Below are positions 36,807-44,488 of a stretch of DNA of 64,000 nucleotides, in pieces. Below the pieces are notes generated by a model that worked only from the letters and a program-made list of their open reading frames with translations, was not told where the DNA came from and searched no databases. Both the position numbers and the translations under genes were made by a program. The stretch spans positions 1,696,410 through 1,760,409 of the forward strand of contig NZ_JH470338.1 of assembly GCF_000239695.1 (NCBI RefSeq), in the 5' to 3' direction. How positions within the stretch are numbered: position 1 is the stretch's first letter; every line of letters starts with the position of its first letter. This stretch comes from Actinomyces graevenitzii C83. Its GTDB lineage: Bacteria; Actinomycetota; Actinomycetes; Actinomycetales; Actinomycetaceae.

Positions 36807-36822
36807 TGTTTCACGGGAAACA
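36807..36822. promoter_or_regulatory. parS-like ParB binding site
   Basis: TGTTTCACGGGAAACA differs at one position from the bacterial parS consensus TGTTTCACGTGAAACA. A half-site TGTTTCAC occurs 13 bases upstream at 36794-36801. It is intergenic if the TetR start is at 36763. parS sites cluster near the replication origin, and the dnaX/recR/ask/asd block is within a few hundred kilobases of it in several actinobacteria. Confidence 0.6.
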
Positions 36823-36877
36823 ATTTTGCACCCAATGCATATTTGCATCAAGTGCAAAAAAGGTGTTAACAAACACA

Positions 36878-36908
36878 ACGGGCGTCCGCTGCGTTAGCGA
36901 ACGCCCGT
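36878..36908 (-). terminator. Hairpin at the end of the terminase remnant
   Basis: ACGGGCGT / ACGCCCGT outer stem with an inner CGCT / AGCG. On the minus strand it is followed by TGTGTTTGTT, a weak U-rich tail. Confidence 0.5.
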
Positions 36909-37367
36909 AAGGGCCCAAAAGGGGGATTCCCTGCTTCCCAGCGCTTGATACTTTTCGACGTTGTTTCCGTGTGGGTGCGGTCTGGGTGCAGTTGGCTTTG
37001 ACGATGTCGAAAATCTCGTACCACAACACATTCGCCTGCTTCTGAAAACTCTGCGACATGGCCACAAACGGGGACGCGATCGCAGCACCCGTTGTCGGGT
37101 GCTTACCCAACAGCCCGAAATCGGAAATGGCTTTCTCGCATTGGATGAACCGCACGAACGACTGCGCATAGGCCTCCAGCAGACGCTTTGAAACGAACTG
37201 CGCGCAGCCTTTGTCGGTGTCGGTACTGGTGAAGTCATAGGGCTCGGGCATCTCATCGGTAGCCAGGATTCTGTCGGTGCGGCCGTCAGCCAGGCGGTCT
37301 GCCAAGGGCTCGGGTTTGGTGCCTGCGCGGACGCGGCGTCGCCCCGGTTCGTGCCATCACGAGCCAT
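36900..37367 (-). pseudogene. Frameshifted phage terminase small subunit
   Basis: Starting at the ATG at 37365-37367 the frame reads MARDGTNRG, the conserved start of actinophage terminase small subunits. It then runs out of register: the continuation (RVRAGTKPEPLADRLADGRT, FVSKRLLEAYAQSFVRFIQCEKAISDFG, FVAMSQSFQKQANVLWYEIFDIVKANC) is found in another frame. A net one-base change at about 37335-37342 explains this. The second frame stays open past a terminator-like hairpin, so the 3' end is also altered. No large subunit, portal or capsid gene lies nearby, so it is an orphan prophage relic. Confidence 0.75.
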
Positions 37368-37400
37368 GCTTTCTCCAGGGTGTTGTGGTCTCATAGAGGT

Positions 37401-37886
37401 ATGGAACAGGTACGGCAACTGCTGCGAGAAGCTTTAGGGGCGCTCGAGAAGGCTTTGTCGCCTCAGGGCGTCCAGGTGCTGAAGTTTGGGCTGCTTTTCG
37501 CTGTGCTGGTGGCTATCGACTGTTGGCTTATCGCAAACCAGCACGCAGTTTTTATCGAGAGTGGAAAAAATGTCGGGCCACTGCGTGAGATAACGTGGTT
37601 TGGTCTAGTGCTGCTCGATATTAGTGGAGTCTTGAATGTTCTTGGCTACGCAGCGATTGCTAACCGCAAGCTTTTCACGACATTGAGGCTGCCCTCCATT
37701 ATCGTCTTGACGGTGCTCACGGCAGCGGCGAGTGTTGGGCCTGTAGTAGAAGGCCGGCTAGCGTACTACCTCCACGACGGCAGAATTGTCTACTTGGCTT
37801 ATCCCATAATCGTGTCAGTCGCAACGGTGCTTACGCGGTATTTCTGGTTCCGAAGGAAGAGGCAGTTGGGTGCGGCGGAAGGATGA
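37401..37886 (+). CDS. Orphan four-helix membrane protein
   Basis: About 161 residues with four predicted membrane helices (roughly residues 24-42, 60-85, 97-120 and 132-152) and a basic C-terminus (RYFWFRRKRQL). I do not recognise the family. The ATG at 37401 is used; a GTG at 37380 in the same frame is possible, and neither has a well-spaced ribosome site. It sits between two phage-derived remnants, has lower GC than neighbouring genes, and its stop codon lies inside a 13-base-pair palindrome. Probably acquired DNA; it could be an accessory (moron-like) gene left by a phage, but this is inference. Confidence 0.5.
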   Translation: MEQVRQLLREALGALEKALSPQGVQVLKFGLLFAVLVAIDCWLIANQHAVFIESGKNVGPLREITWFGLVLLDISGVLNVLGYAAIANRKLFTTLRLPSIIVLTVLTAAASVGPVVEGRLAYYLHDGRIVYLAYPIIVSVATVLTRYFWFRRKRQLGAAEG

Positions 37887-37906
37887 CTCTTCGGCCGCAC
37901 CCAACT
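37864..37906. repeat. Perfect inverted repeat spanning a stop codon
   Basis: AGTTGGGTGCGGC and GCCGCACCCAACT (13 bases, perfect) flank a 17-base loop that contains the TGA of the membrane protein gene. No U-run follows. It may be a terminator that also folds over the gene end. Confidence 0.6.
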
Positions 37907-37917
37907 TGATCTTCCCC

Positions 37918-38296
37918 TTAGCGTGATCGCGCCAACAGGTATCCAGCCAACGCGTTGCAACAAGCCTGGCGCTCTTCTTCAGTCGAATCTCCAGCAAGTT
38001 CGAGTAGTCCAGCCCCCCAAATGTGTGTACTGAAGCTATTCATAGCATTCCAGATACTTGCAGCTAATGCCGTTTGGGAGGAGTAGTCCAACTCATCAGC
38101 CTCGCTAGGATCAGAGCCGATGAGTGCGTTGGCGGCGCTGGCGGTTATCAATCCGCTCCAGGTGCGCCATGATCCTCTCCTCTGCCCCGTGGGGGTTGAA
38201 CCCACCACCAGGCATCCCATCCAGCTTGGGTGAGCTGGCGGTGGGGATATCTTCGGCGATGGCCTGGGCGCGGCAGGCCTGCGCGGTCGACCCCAC
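37918..38296 (-). pseudogene. Degenerate fragment, probably phage-derived
   Basis: Two coding-like stretches in different minus-strand frames lie end to end. The upstream one (about 38296-38170) reads ACRAQAIAEDIPTASSPKLDGMPGGG...HGAEERIMAHLERID, recalling the KLDGMP region of small phage regulators of the ArpU/DUF1492 type. The downstream one (about 38150-37918) reads ADELDYSSQTALAASIWNAMNSFSTHIWGAGLLELAGDSTEEERQ with a natural stop. A frameshift near 38150 would join them, but they could be remains of two genes. Assignment is tentative. Confidence 0.35.
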
Positions 38297-38333
38297 GCCA
38301 CGACCCCACAGTGTCTAGCCTGCTGCTATGTAA

Positions 38334-38903
38334 TCAGCCCTCGACGCGAGCACCCGGTCCGGCCGGAGCCTGCGGATCTGCGGGGCGATCGTAACCACCG
38401 GCGGCGCGGTCGTCGGCGTCGGCGTCAGTCTCAAAGAGCATGTTGGCCAGGCGCACGTGCACGGTCTCAATCTTGGGGATGTCCTCTAGGCGCACCGGCT
38501 TTTCGGCACTGGTTTCCAAAATCAGTGTGCCGCAACCGAAAATGCGGTCAGTCCAGCCGCGCTCGTAACGGATGTCAGAGATACGCGATAGGGGGATGTC
38601 GTGACCGTCTTTGTTGAAAATGCCCTTGCGGGTGATGATGCGGCGGTTGGTGATGGTGAAGGTTTTATTTAGCCACTCCAGCCAGGGGATGATCATTAGC
38701 GGGAAAGCCACGATAAGCGCCAGGATCCAGACTGCGTAAAGTCCCCAAGGCTGCCACGACTGCGGTGCAATTACGCTGGCGATGATGGCTACGATAATGA
38801 GTAACACGGTGCCCAAGATGCGCCAACCCAGTACTTTGGGGTGGGTGTGCATGTGGTCAACTACGTACTCGCCGGCGGATAGATGTTTTTTAGGAAACGC
38901 CAT
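38334..38903 (-). CDS. Bacterial PH (bPH2/YdbS-like) domain membrane protein
   Basis: 189 residues. Two adjacent membrane helices (about 27-47 and 55-77) precede a PH-like domain with the typical NRRIITRKGIFNKDGHDIPLSRISDIRYERG motif and a GTLILETSAEKP strand. Family knowledge: bPH2 proteins are membrane-associated and of largely unknown role. A hydrophilic tail rich in Asp, Arg and Pro closes the protein. It is the first normal gene after the foreign-looking 36.8-38.3 kb patch. No strong ribosome site precedes the ATG. Confidence 0.88.
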   Translation of the reverse strand: MAFPKKHLSAGEYVVDHMHTHPKVLGWRILGTVLLIIVAIIASVIAPQSWQPWGLYAVWILALIVAFPLMIIPWLEWLNKTFTITNRRIITRKGIFNKDGHDIPLSRISDIRYERGWTDRIFGCGTLILETSAEKPVRLEDIPKIETVHVRLANMLFETDADADDRAAGGYDRPADPQAPAGPGARVEG

Positions 38904-39152
38904 AGCTTCATCTTTGCAGACCCTCGCCTTAGTGTCACTTGCTTAGGCCGGAAAATTTTAGGTGCGGGCGCAGCTTGGTAGTGGAGCTTGACGGCGGTGC
39001 CTTGGCGACCAGCTGGTTGTGTGCAGGGTGGCTGCGTGGGTCGACGGCGTCAGGCTGGTGGCGGCATGTGCCGATGGGGTGCGGCGTGAAACCGGGAGTG
39101 GTTAAGGGTGTAGGAGGCTAGATGGATGAGATGGATGGGTTACAAATACTGA
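38904..39152. other. Intergenic stretch upstream of the PH-domain gene
   Basis: GC-rich sequence with no recognised gene or RNA. It contains one GTCGACGGCGTC motif (about 39041) of the type that recurs through the window. Confidence 0.5.
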
Positions 39153-39209
39153 AAAATCGTCCCTTGCCTATAAAACCCCATGAATTTTTTATAGGCGAGG
39201 GACGATTTT
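39153..39209. repeat. Dispersed hairpin element, copy 1 (downstream of mscL)
   Basis: Twenty-three-base arms (one G-U pair) around an 11-base loop CCCCATGAATT. The reverse complement of the whole element recurs at 50127-50175 with an identical loop and compensatory stem changes. Between the mscL stop and the hairpin (39210-39269) lies a TGTA/TACA-rich tail of about 60 bases that is also recognisable at the second copy. Read in the direction of mscL it is a 3'-UTR hairpin; the A-rich end suggests a terminator. Confidence 0.85.
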
Positions 39210-39269
39210 GTATGTACCTGTGTGTACTTGTATGTACTTGTATGTACTTGTGTGTATGCGAAGAGAAGA

Positions 39270-39659
39270 TCAGTTCTGCTTGGCCAGCAGGTCGCGGATC
39301 TCGCTGAGCAGCTCGGTCTCGGTGGGAACGGCCGGAGCTGCGGCTTCCTTGGCAGCCTTGCGCTCGCGCATCTTGTTCATGGGCAGCACGATGCAGAAGT
39401 AAACAGCGGCGGCCACCAGCAGGAAGTTGATGCCCTGGGTCAGGATGGCGCCGGGCTGGATGTATTCCTTGGAGCTGGGGTCAATCTTGAACTGCAGCAC
39501 AGAGTCGAAGTTCGGGGAACCGATTAGCTGAGCCAGGATGCCCATGATGAAAGCGGTTACCTTGTCAACGATCGGCTTGAAAGCGTTACCGATAATAACG
39601 GCGACGGCAAGGTCGACCACGTTGCCCTGAGAAATAAAGTCGCGGAAGCCCTTAAGCAT
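39270..39659 (-). CDS. mscL: Large-conductance mechanosensitive channel MscL
   Basis: 129 residues. The N-terminus MLKGFRDFISQGNVVDLAVAVIIGNAF is the amphipathic helix and pore-lining first membrane helix of MscL. A periplasmic loop (about 50-75), a second helix (about 77-97) and a cytoplasmic C-terminal helix complete the family layout. Family knowledge: a homopentameric emergency valve for hypo-osmotic shock. GGGGGGA stands before the ATG. The gene is followed by the dispersed hairpin element and preceded by the SAF-domain gene on the same strand. Confidence 0.97.
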   Translation of the reverse strand: MLKGFRDFISQGNVVDLAVAVIIGNAFKPIVDKVTAFIMGILAQLIGSPNFDSVLQFKIDPSSKEYIQPGAILTQGINFLLVAAAVYFCIVLPMNKMRERKAAKEAAAPAVPTETELLSEIRDLLAKQN

Positions 39660-39707
39660 GGTTTTCCCCCCTGAAGTTTTAAGTGAAGTGGGTGTGCCTA
39701 CCCCGTT

Positions 39708-40583
39708 TCAGGGTCTGAGCACTATTGAAAGCGGGCCCTGGGAAGCCGCGCCGCATAAAAGCGTAGCCTCAGTTTCCTTAACTGCAAACGTTATTAGTCT
39801 CATAGTCCCTTGTGTTTGGGTGAGATTCGCTTTGTTTGGCGGCTCTACATCAACAATTGTGACTTTCCGCGCCAATACCTGCGCCCCCACCTTGGAGTAT
39901 GCGCCGTCACTAGAAACCACCCCGCCATTAGTGGTACCGTCCACCGAACCCACAATGTCCACCTGCTGGCCTATACGCGCCAGCTGCGAGCCGGTTTGTA
40001 TCTGCAACTGCACCACCCGCTGCTGCTTGCCTAGATGTGAGAGCGCCGGCCCGGTAAGCATTGATTCAATCAGTGCTGTGCCTTTGGGTAGGTCAATGCT
40101 CAGTTTTCGGCCCACTGGGGAGGTGCGTACCGCTTGCGGTGGCGAGGTTGGCAGGTTGCTTAGGACGACGTCGCTGCTGCTGATCACTTGCCCCAAAGAC
40201 ATATCCGTGCGTATTACCCACACTTTTGCCTGGCTGGGGTTAGTTAGTGCCTGGGCTGCTAGTAGCGCGCATAAAAGCACAGCTAAGGCGGTAATTAGCC
40301 GCCGGTGCAGCCACAGCTGGCCGCGCCAAGAGGCCCTAGCTAATTGGCTGAGCCCCTGATTGACCTGCCCGGATGCTGGCTTAGCCCTTTGCTGGAGGCC
40401 GTCACGGAGCTGGTCAGTACTAGTCTGTCCGGGTGCAAGCTGGGGCCCTTGGCTATCAGCCCAGCTGAGCGACGAGGGCTCCTTAAACCCTGAGTTAAAG
40501 CGCAGGCTAAAGCTGCGCTGGGGCTCATCGAGTTCCTGGTTGAGTCCCGGGCAGTGAGCGGCAGGGCCGGTTTTGCGTTGCAT
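39708..40583 (-). CDS. SAF-domain membrane protein (CpaB/RcpC-like)
   Basis: 291 residues. A polar N-terminus of about 90 residues, one membrane helix (about 95-113) and an extracytoplasmic SAF domain (about 118-185, VWVIRTDMSLGQVISSSDVVLSNLP...LPKGTALIESML) are followed by a beta-rich region resembling the CpaB/RcpC C-terminal domain. Family knowledge: SAF domains in CpaB-like proteins act in pilus assembly, but in actinobacteria a stand-alone gene between mscL and the 5-formyl-THF cyclo-ligase gene is common and its role is not known. No pilus genes are adjacent. Confidence 0.8.
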   Translation of the reverse strand: MQRKTGPAAHCPGLNQELDEPQRSFSLRFNSGFKEPSSLSWADSQGPQLAPGQTSTDQLRDGLQQRAKPASGQVNQGLSQLARASWRGQLWLHRRLITALAVLLCALLAAQALTNPSQAKVWVIRTDMSLGQVISSSDVVLSNLPTSPPQAVRTSPVGRKLSIDLPKGTALIESMLTGPALSHLGKQQRVVQLQIQTGSQLARIGQQVDIVGSVDGTTNGGVVSSDGAYSKVGAQVLARKVTIVDVEPPNKANLTQTQGTMRLITFAVKETEATLLCGAASQGPLSIVLRP

Positions 40584-40831
40584 GATTCAAGTGTTGAGCA
40601 TTTAGTCCAGCGCCTGCCTGGCGACTGTGGATAGGTGGCATTCAGGAAATTTTTTATCCACAGGCGCGCAAAACCGCCTCGCAAAGCGCTGCCCGCCGCG
40701 GCGTCACCGGCAAAGAGTCGCCAGCACCGCCCTAAAGCAGCGTCGCCAAAGCCGCAGCGCAGTGCGCAGGCAGGCGCCTACGGTGTGGCCCTACTCCGTC
40801 GTCGGCAAAAGGCCCCTACGCCGTCGTCGGC
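40584..40831. other. Intergenic region with short direct repeats
   Basis: No gene recognised. It holds two copies of CCGTCGTCGGCAAAA (40797 and 40822 regions). The FmdB-type zinc-ribbon gene often found between the SAF and cyclo-ligase genes in actinobacteria was looked for on the minus strand and not found. Confidence 0.5.
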
Positions 40832-40876
40832 AAAAAACACCCCGCGCCCAAGAACTTACGTTCCAAGGACGCGGGG
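40832..40876 (-). terminator. Terminator downstream of the cyclo-ligase gene
   Basis: On the minus strand, CCCCGCG-T-CC ... GG-G-CGCGGGG with a long A/T-richer loop, followed by TGTTTTTTG. A tandem AAGAGCAGCCCGCAGGCGAGG pair (about 40931 and 40962) lies between the gene and this hairpin. Confidence 0.75.
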
Positions 40877-40986
40877 ATAGTGTGCGGGCGCGCTGTTAAC
40901 GGGGAGCTCTCAGCGCCGGCCGGGACCCAGGCAAGAGCAGCCCGCAGGCGAGGGCCAACATAAGAGCAGCCCGCAGGCGAGGCCCA

Positions 40987-41592
40987 CTAGAAGCGGGTGA
41001 TGCCTTCCGTGGTGATAATGCCGCTAACCGGGCGGTCAAACTCGGCAGTGGGTAGGACCGTGTCGGTCAGATACTCGTTGGGGTGCAGTAGCGCGAAAGT
41101 TTCCACACCAGGGTTAACCAGCGGCAGCATTCGGTCATACCAGCCGCCACCTTGACCCAGGCGGTTGCCGTGCGCATCAACTGCCAGCGCCGGCACCAAT
41201 ACGCTTTGCACCAGCGTGATAGCGGCAGGCCCCAGCACCAGGCCAGAAGGCTCGGGGGGACGGCCGGGAGCGCGGGTAGCCAGATCATCGCTACCACGGA
41301 ACCAGCCCCAACTGCGCGACAGGTGGGGCCCAAGCACAGGCAGGAGCACCTGCACACCGGCGGCGTACAGCTCATCAATAAGTAGACGAGTACAGGGCTC
41401 GTCTCCTACAGACACATAGGCGGCCACGGCCTGAGCGCCGTTTAAAGCCTGAAAGACGTTTTCGGCCAAAGCCGCACAACGGGCGTCGTGGCGGCGGGAC
41501 GGGTGGCTGTACGCAGCGCGCGTGCGGCGAAGCTTGTAACGCAGGTGGTCCTTAAGATCGTCAACGTCCAATCCGACTACGGTGTCGGTCAT
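40987..41592 (-). CDS. 5-formyltetrahydrofolate cyclo-ligase
   Basis: 201 residues. The ATP-binding LGQGGGWYDR motif and the N-terminal KLRRTRAAYS and AAYVSVGDEPCTRLLIDEL segments identify the family. Family knowledge: it converts 5-formyl-THF to 5,10-methenyl-THF with ATP, clearing an inhibitory folate. AAGGGAA precedes the ATG at 41592. It is divergent from the Glp gene; this pairing is widespread in actinobacteria. Confidence 0.93.
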   Translation of the reverse strand: MTDTVVGLDVDDLKDHLRYKLRRTRAAYSHPSRRHDARCAALAENVFQALNGAQAVAAYVSVGDEPCTRLLIDELYAAGVQVLLPVLGPHLSRSWGWFRGSDDLATRAPGRPPEPSGLVLGPAAITLVQSVLVPALAVDAHGNRLGQGGGWYDRMLPLVNPGVETFALLHPNEYLTDTVLPTAEFDRPVSGIITTEGITRF

Positions 41593-41685
41593 TGAGTTCC
41601 CTTCACTTGATCCGGTTTCTCGTACTTCCAGGGTACCCTAAAAGTATCCCTAAGTGTCGCGCCACTGACCCCACAGGAGTTTCAA

Positions 41686-42900
41686 ATGCGTACCGTCGCT
41701 GAACATTTATCGGCCTGCCTTGAGGTAGCCCACGCTGCTGAGCCGCTTGACGTGGTACTTTCCGACGCCGTGGGCACGGTGCTAGCTGCAGATATCGTTT
41801 CTGACGTGGATATGCCCCCCGCGAACCTGGCCGGTTTAGACGGTTACGCGGTGCGCGCCAAGGACTGCGTCAGCGCCTCCCCGGCCACGCCGGTGGTGCT
41901 GGATGTGATCGACGCCGTCCGCGCGGGGGATGTGCGCCGCACCCATCTTGTGCCCGGCACTGCGGTGCTGATTGACTCTGGTGCGCCCATGCCGATCGGG
42001 GCCGACGCCGTGGTTCCCTGGCAGTTCACCGACCGGGGTGAGGCGCAGGTGACCATTAACCGCAAGGTCAATGCTGGCCAGCGGGTGCGCATGTTGGGTG
42101 AGGACGTTGAGGCCGGCGCTACCGTGCTTTCTAAGGGCAGCCGAATTGGGGCGCGCCAGGTGGCGCTGCTGGCTTCGCTGGGTCACCAGCGCGTGGCGGT
42201 GCACCCGGTGCCGCGCGTGGTGGTGGTTTCTATTGGCGACGAGCTGATTGAGCCCGGCCAGCGCGCTGAGCCGGGGGACGTGTATGACGCTAACGGTCAC
42301 GCCCTGTCCACAGCGGTGGCCGACGCCGGCGGGCAGCCTTTCCGAGTGAGTGCCGTCCCCGACGAGTACCACGCCCTTACCGAAACCCTGGAGGACCAGC
42401 TGGTGCGTTCTGACCTGCTGATCACCACCGGTGGTTTGAGTGTGGGTCAGGGTGACACGGTTAAAGAGGTGCTCTCACCGCTGGGCACGGTGCGTTTTGA
42501 CACGGTGGCGATGAGCCCGGGACGCCAGCTGGGTGTGGGCACGCTAGGTGACGGTATTCCGGTGTTTTGTCTGCCCGGTGACCCGGTCAGCGCCCAGATG
42601 GCTTTTGAAGTGTTTGTGCGCCCGGTGCTGCGCTCAATTGCGGGCTGGCAGGACATTCACCGCCCCTCACTGCCGGCGGCGGTTTCTACATCCTGGTCTA
42701 GCCCGGCGGGGATGCGTGAATTTGTGCCGGTGCAGCTAGCTGGCGCCCCCAGCACTGGCTATCAGGCCCACCCCACCCAGGCTCCAGGGGTGCAAACTAT
42801 TTCTGGTCTGGCCTATGCAAATGCTATTGCGGTAGTGCCCGAAGAAGTTACGCAAGTTAATGCTGGGACGCAATTGCATTGCCTACTTTTAGATATGTAA
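41686..42900 (+). CDS. glp: Gephyrin-like molybdotransferase Glp (MoeA family)
   Basis: 404 residues with the MoeA fold: NLAGLDGYAVRA near the N-terminus, GADAVVPWQF, SIGDELIEPGQ, the GGLSVGQGD loop and LPGDPVSAQMAFEVFVRPVL. Family knowledge: MoeA inserts molybdate into molybdopterin. In Corynebacterium glutamicum the paralogue next to a membrane receptor gene (Glp-GlpR) instead binds FtsZ and coordinates division and polar growth. The next gene here is a GlpR-like membrane protein, and no other molybdenum-cofactor gene lies in the window, so the division role is plausible. CAGGAG precedes the ATG. Confidence 0.9.
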   Translation: MRTVAEHLSACLEVAHAAEPLDVVLSDAVGTVLAADIVSDVDMPPANLAGLDGYAVRAKDCVSASPATPVVLDVIDAVRAGDVRRTHLVPGTAVLIDSGAPMPIGADAVVPWQFTDRGEAQVTINRKVNAGQRVRMLGEDVEAGATVLSKGSRIGARQVALLASLGHQRVAVHPVPRVVVVSIGDELIEPGQRAEPGDVYDANGHALSTAVADAGGQPFRVSAVPDEYHALTETLEDQLVRSDLLITTGGLSVGQGDTVKEVLSPLGTVRFDTVAMSPGRQLGVGTLGDGIPVFCLPGDPVSAQMAFEVFVRPVLRSIAGWQDIHRPSLPAAVSTSWSSPAGMREFVPVQLAGAPSTGYQAHPTQAPGVQTISGLAYANAIAVVPEEVTQVNAGTQLHCLLLDM

Positions 42901-42966
42901 CGCAATAGTAACGACACGCCGCGAAACTTCCGGATGCCTCCTGTATAAACCCTTACTTTTAGTCGT

Positions 42967-44289
42967 ATGGTGTTTCAGGCGGTTCTTGGTTTTGCGCTGG
43001 CGGGCGCAATCTCGTTCTATTTGCTGCCACATTTGCGCAGGCGCGATAGGCTTGCAGTCTACTCGCATGACCAGGATCGCTACTCGCCCTACCTACGTGT
43101 GTTAAATACGGCTATGGCGGCTGGTAAAACTCCAGGTCACGCGAATAATAATGATATTGCTAGGCTGATTTTTAGCCCGGAGGTGAAGGTCATGAATCGA
43201 CCTGCCGTGAGGAACGTGCGTGCCGCGCGCCTGGAGCGTGATTTAGCGAAGGCAAAGCGGGCTCAGGCTGCTCACCAGGCCAAGGCTTCAGCTGCTGCCA
43301 AAACTCGCCGCATCCTGATGGGGTCTTTAGCCGGCGTAACTGTGCTTCTAGGGGTTTTAGCTGGGGTCTTTACTTGGCCTTGGTTTGTGGTTTTGCCGAC
43401 GGCGGCCCTGCTTGCGGCCGCTATGGTTGGTGACGTGCGCGTACGTCGTGTTAGCGCCAAAAATGATGCTGCCCTGGCTGTGCGGGTAAGCCAGCTGGAG
43501 GAGCAGCTTGAAGGCGTAGGCCGATCCGCCAAGACCGTCAAGGAAGCTAAAGCTAAGCGCGAGGCTGAGATTGCCGCTCGTAAGGCGAGTGTGGAAGCTG
43601 CCCGCCGCGAGGCGGCTCGCCTGCGTGAGCAGGAGGCTGCCGCTGCCCGTAAGGAGCTGGCTGAGCAGGAGCGCCGGGCCCACGAAAGCGCCGAGGAAAC
43701 CGATGTGCGCCAGCGTGAGCAGGTAGCTAAGGTTAAGGACCAGCTGGTGCGGGAAGCTAAAACCGCCACTGAAGCTAAGTACTTGGCGCGCCTAAACAAG
43801 CAAGCTGAAGCTAAGCAGGCTGTTGCTAAGGCTGCCGCTTCGGCCGCTAAGCCGGCCGCTAAGCCGGCCACCCAGGTTGAGCCGGCCGCCAAGCCTGCCC
43901 CGACTGTTGCCAAGCCGGCCGCCTCGGCTACTGCGTCTGCTTCGGCTGTTGCCAAGCCAGTCTCTGCCGCTAAGGTGACTTCCGCTGACAGCGCTGGCGA
44001 CGTCGTCGAGACTGCCAAGGCTGCCCCCAAGGCCGCTAGCGCCACCAAGTGGGAACCGGTGAACGTGCCCGCCCCCAGCTACACCATGGCTGCGCGTGGG
44101 CCGCGTCGCCGGGTTGTAGAGGCTGAGGCGGACTTCAACTCAGCCAAGGAAGTAACCGGCGTGGTTAACCCGGTACGTCCCTCCACCGCGCCGGCTAACG
44201 TGTCGCTGGATGTGGAGTCTGTGGCTGGAGACTTCAAGCCGATCGACCTCGATGCTGTCTTGGAGCGGCGTCGCGCGGCGGGTGAATAA
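42967..44289 (+). CDS. GlpR-like membrane protein
   Basis: 440 residues. An N-terminal membrane helix (about 3-21) is followed by a short basic stretch with DRYSPYLRVL, a helical region, two membrane helices (about 118-137 and 139-155), a charged coiled coil (about 165-275), and an Ala/Lys/Pro-rich linker. The C-terminal conserved motif WEPVNVPAPSYTMAARGPRRR (about 360-380) is typical of the actinobacterial protein encoded after moeA/glp, the GlpR type. Family knowledge from Corynebacterium: it anchors Glp at the septum. The coiled coil and linker make it longer than described relatives. There is no clear ribosome site. Confidence 0.72.
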   Translation: MVFQAVLGFALAGAISFYLLPHLRRRDRLAVYSHDQDRYSPYLRVLNTAMAAGKTPGHANNNDIARLIFSPEVKVMNRPAVRNVRAARLERDLAKAKRAQAAHQAKASAAAKTRRILMGSLAGVTVLLGVLAGVFTWPWFVVLPTAALLAAAMVGDVRVRRVSAKNDAALAVRVSQLEEQLEGVGRSAKTVKEAKAKREAEIAARKASVEAARREAARLREQEAAAARKELAEQERRAHESAEETDVRQREQVAKVKDQLVREAKTATEAKYLARLNKQAEAKQAVAKAAASAAKPAAKPATQVEPAAKPAPTVAKPAASATASASAVAKPVSAAKVTSADSAGDVVETAKAAPKAASATKWEPVNVPAPSYTMAARGPRRRVVEAEADFNSAKEVTGVVNPVRPSTAPANVSLDVESVAGDFKPIDLDAVLERRRAAGE

Positions 44290-44373
44290 GCAGGCGGCGG
44301 GTGAGTAAGCCGCCAGGGCATGGCTCGCAGAATTTACGCGGGCCGCGCGCTGTGCTAAGCTAAACCCGCCCAT

Positions 44374-44449
44374 GGGGCTATGGCGCAGTTGGTAGCGCGT
44401 CTCGTTCGCAATGAGAAGGTCAGGGGTTCGAATCCCCTTAGCTCCACCA
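44374..44449 (+). tRNA. tRNA-Ala (anticodon CGC)
   Basis: Acceptor GGGGCTA / TAGCTCC, D-arm GCGC / GCGC, anticodon stem TCTCG / TGAGA with loop TTCGCAA (anticodon CGC, codon GCG), T-arm AGGGG / CCCCT. The discriminator A is followed by an encoded CCA. Confidence 0.96.
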
Positions 44450-44457
44450 AACAGACG

Positions 44458-44488
44458 ATCCGACCTGGAAACCAGGTCGGATTTTTTG
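44458..44488 (+). terminator. Terminator of tRNA-Ala
   Basis: Perfect 11-base stem ATCCGACCTGG / CCAGGTCGGAT with an AAA loop, then TTTTTG. Confidence 0.93.

Noticed and set aside
40584..40986. Possible FmdB zinc-ribbon gene between the SAF and cyclo-ligase genes
   Set aside because: No CxxC-containing frame of that type on either strand; only repeats and a terminator.
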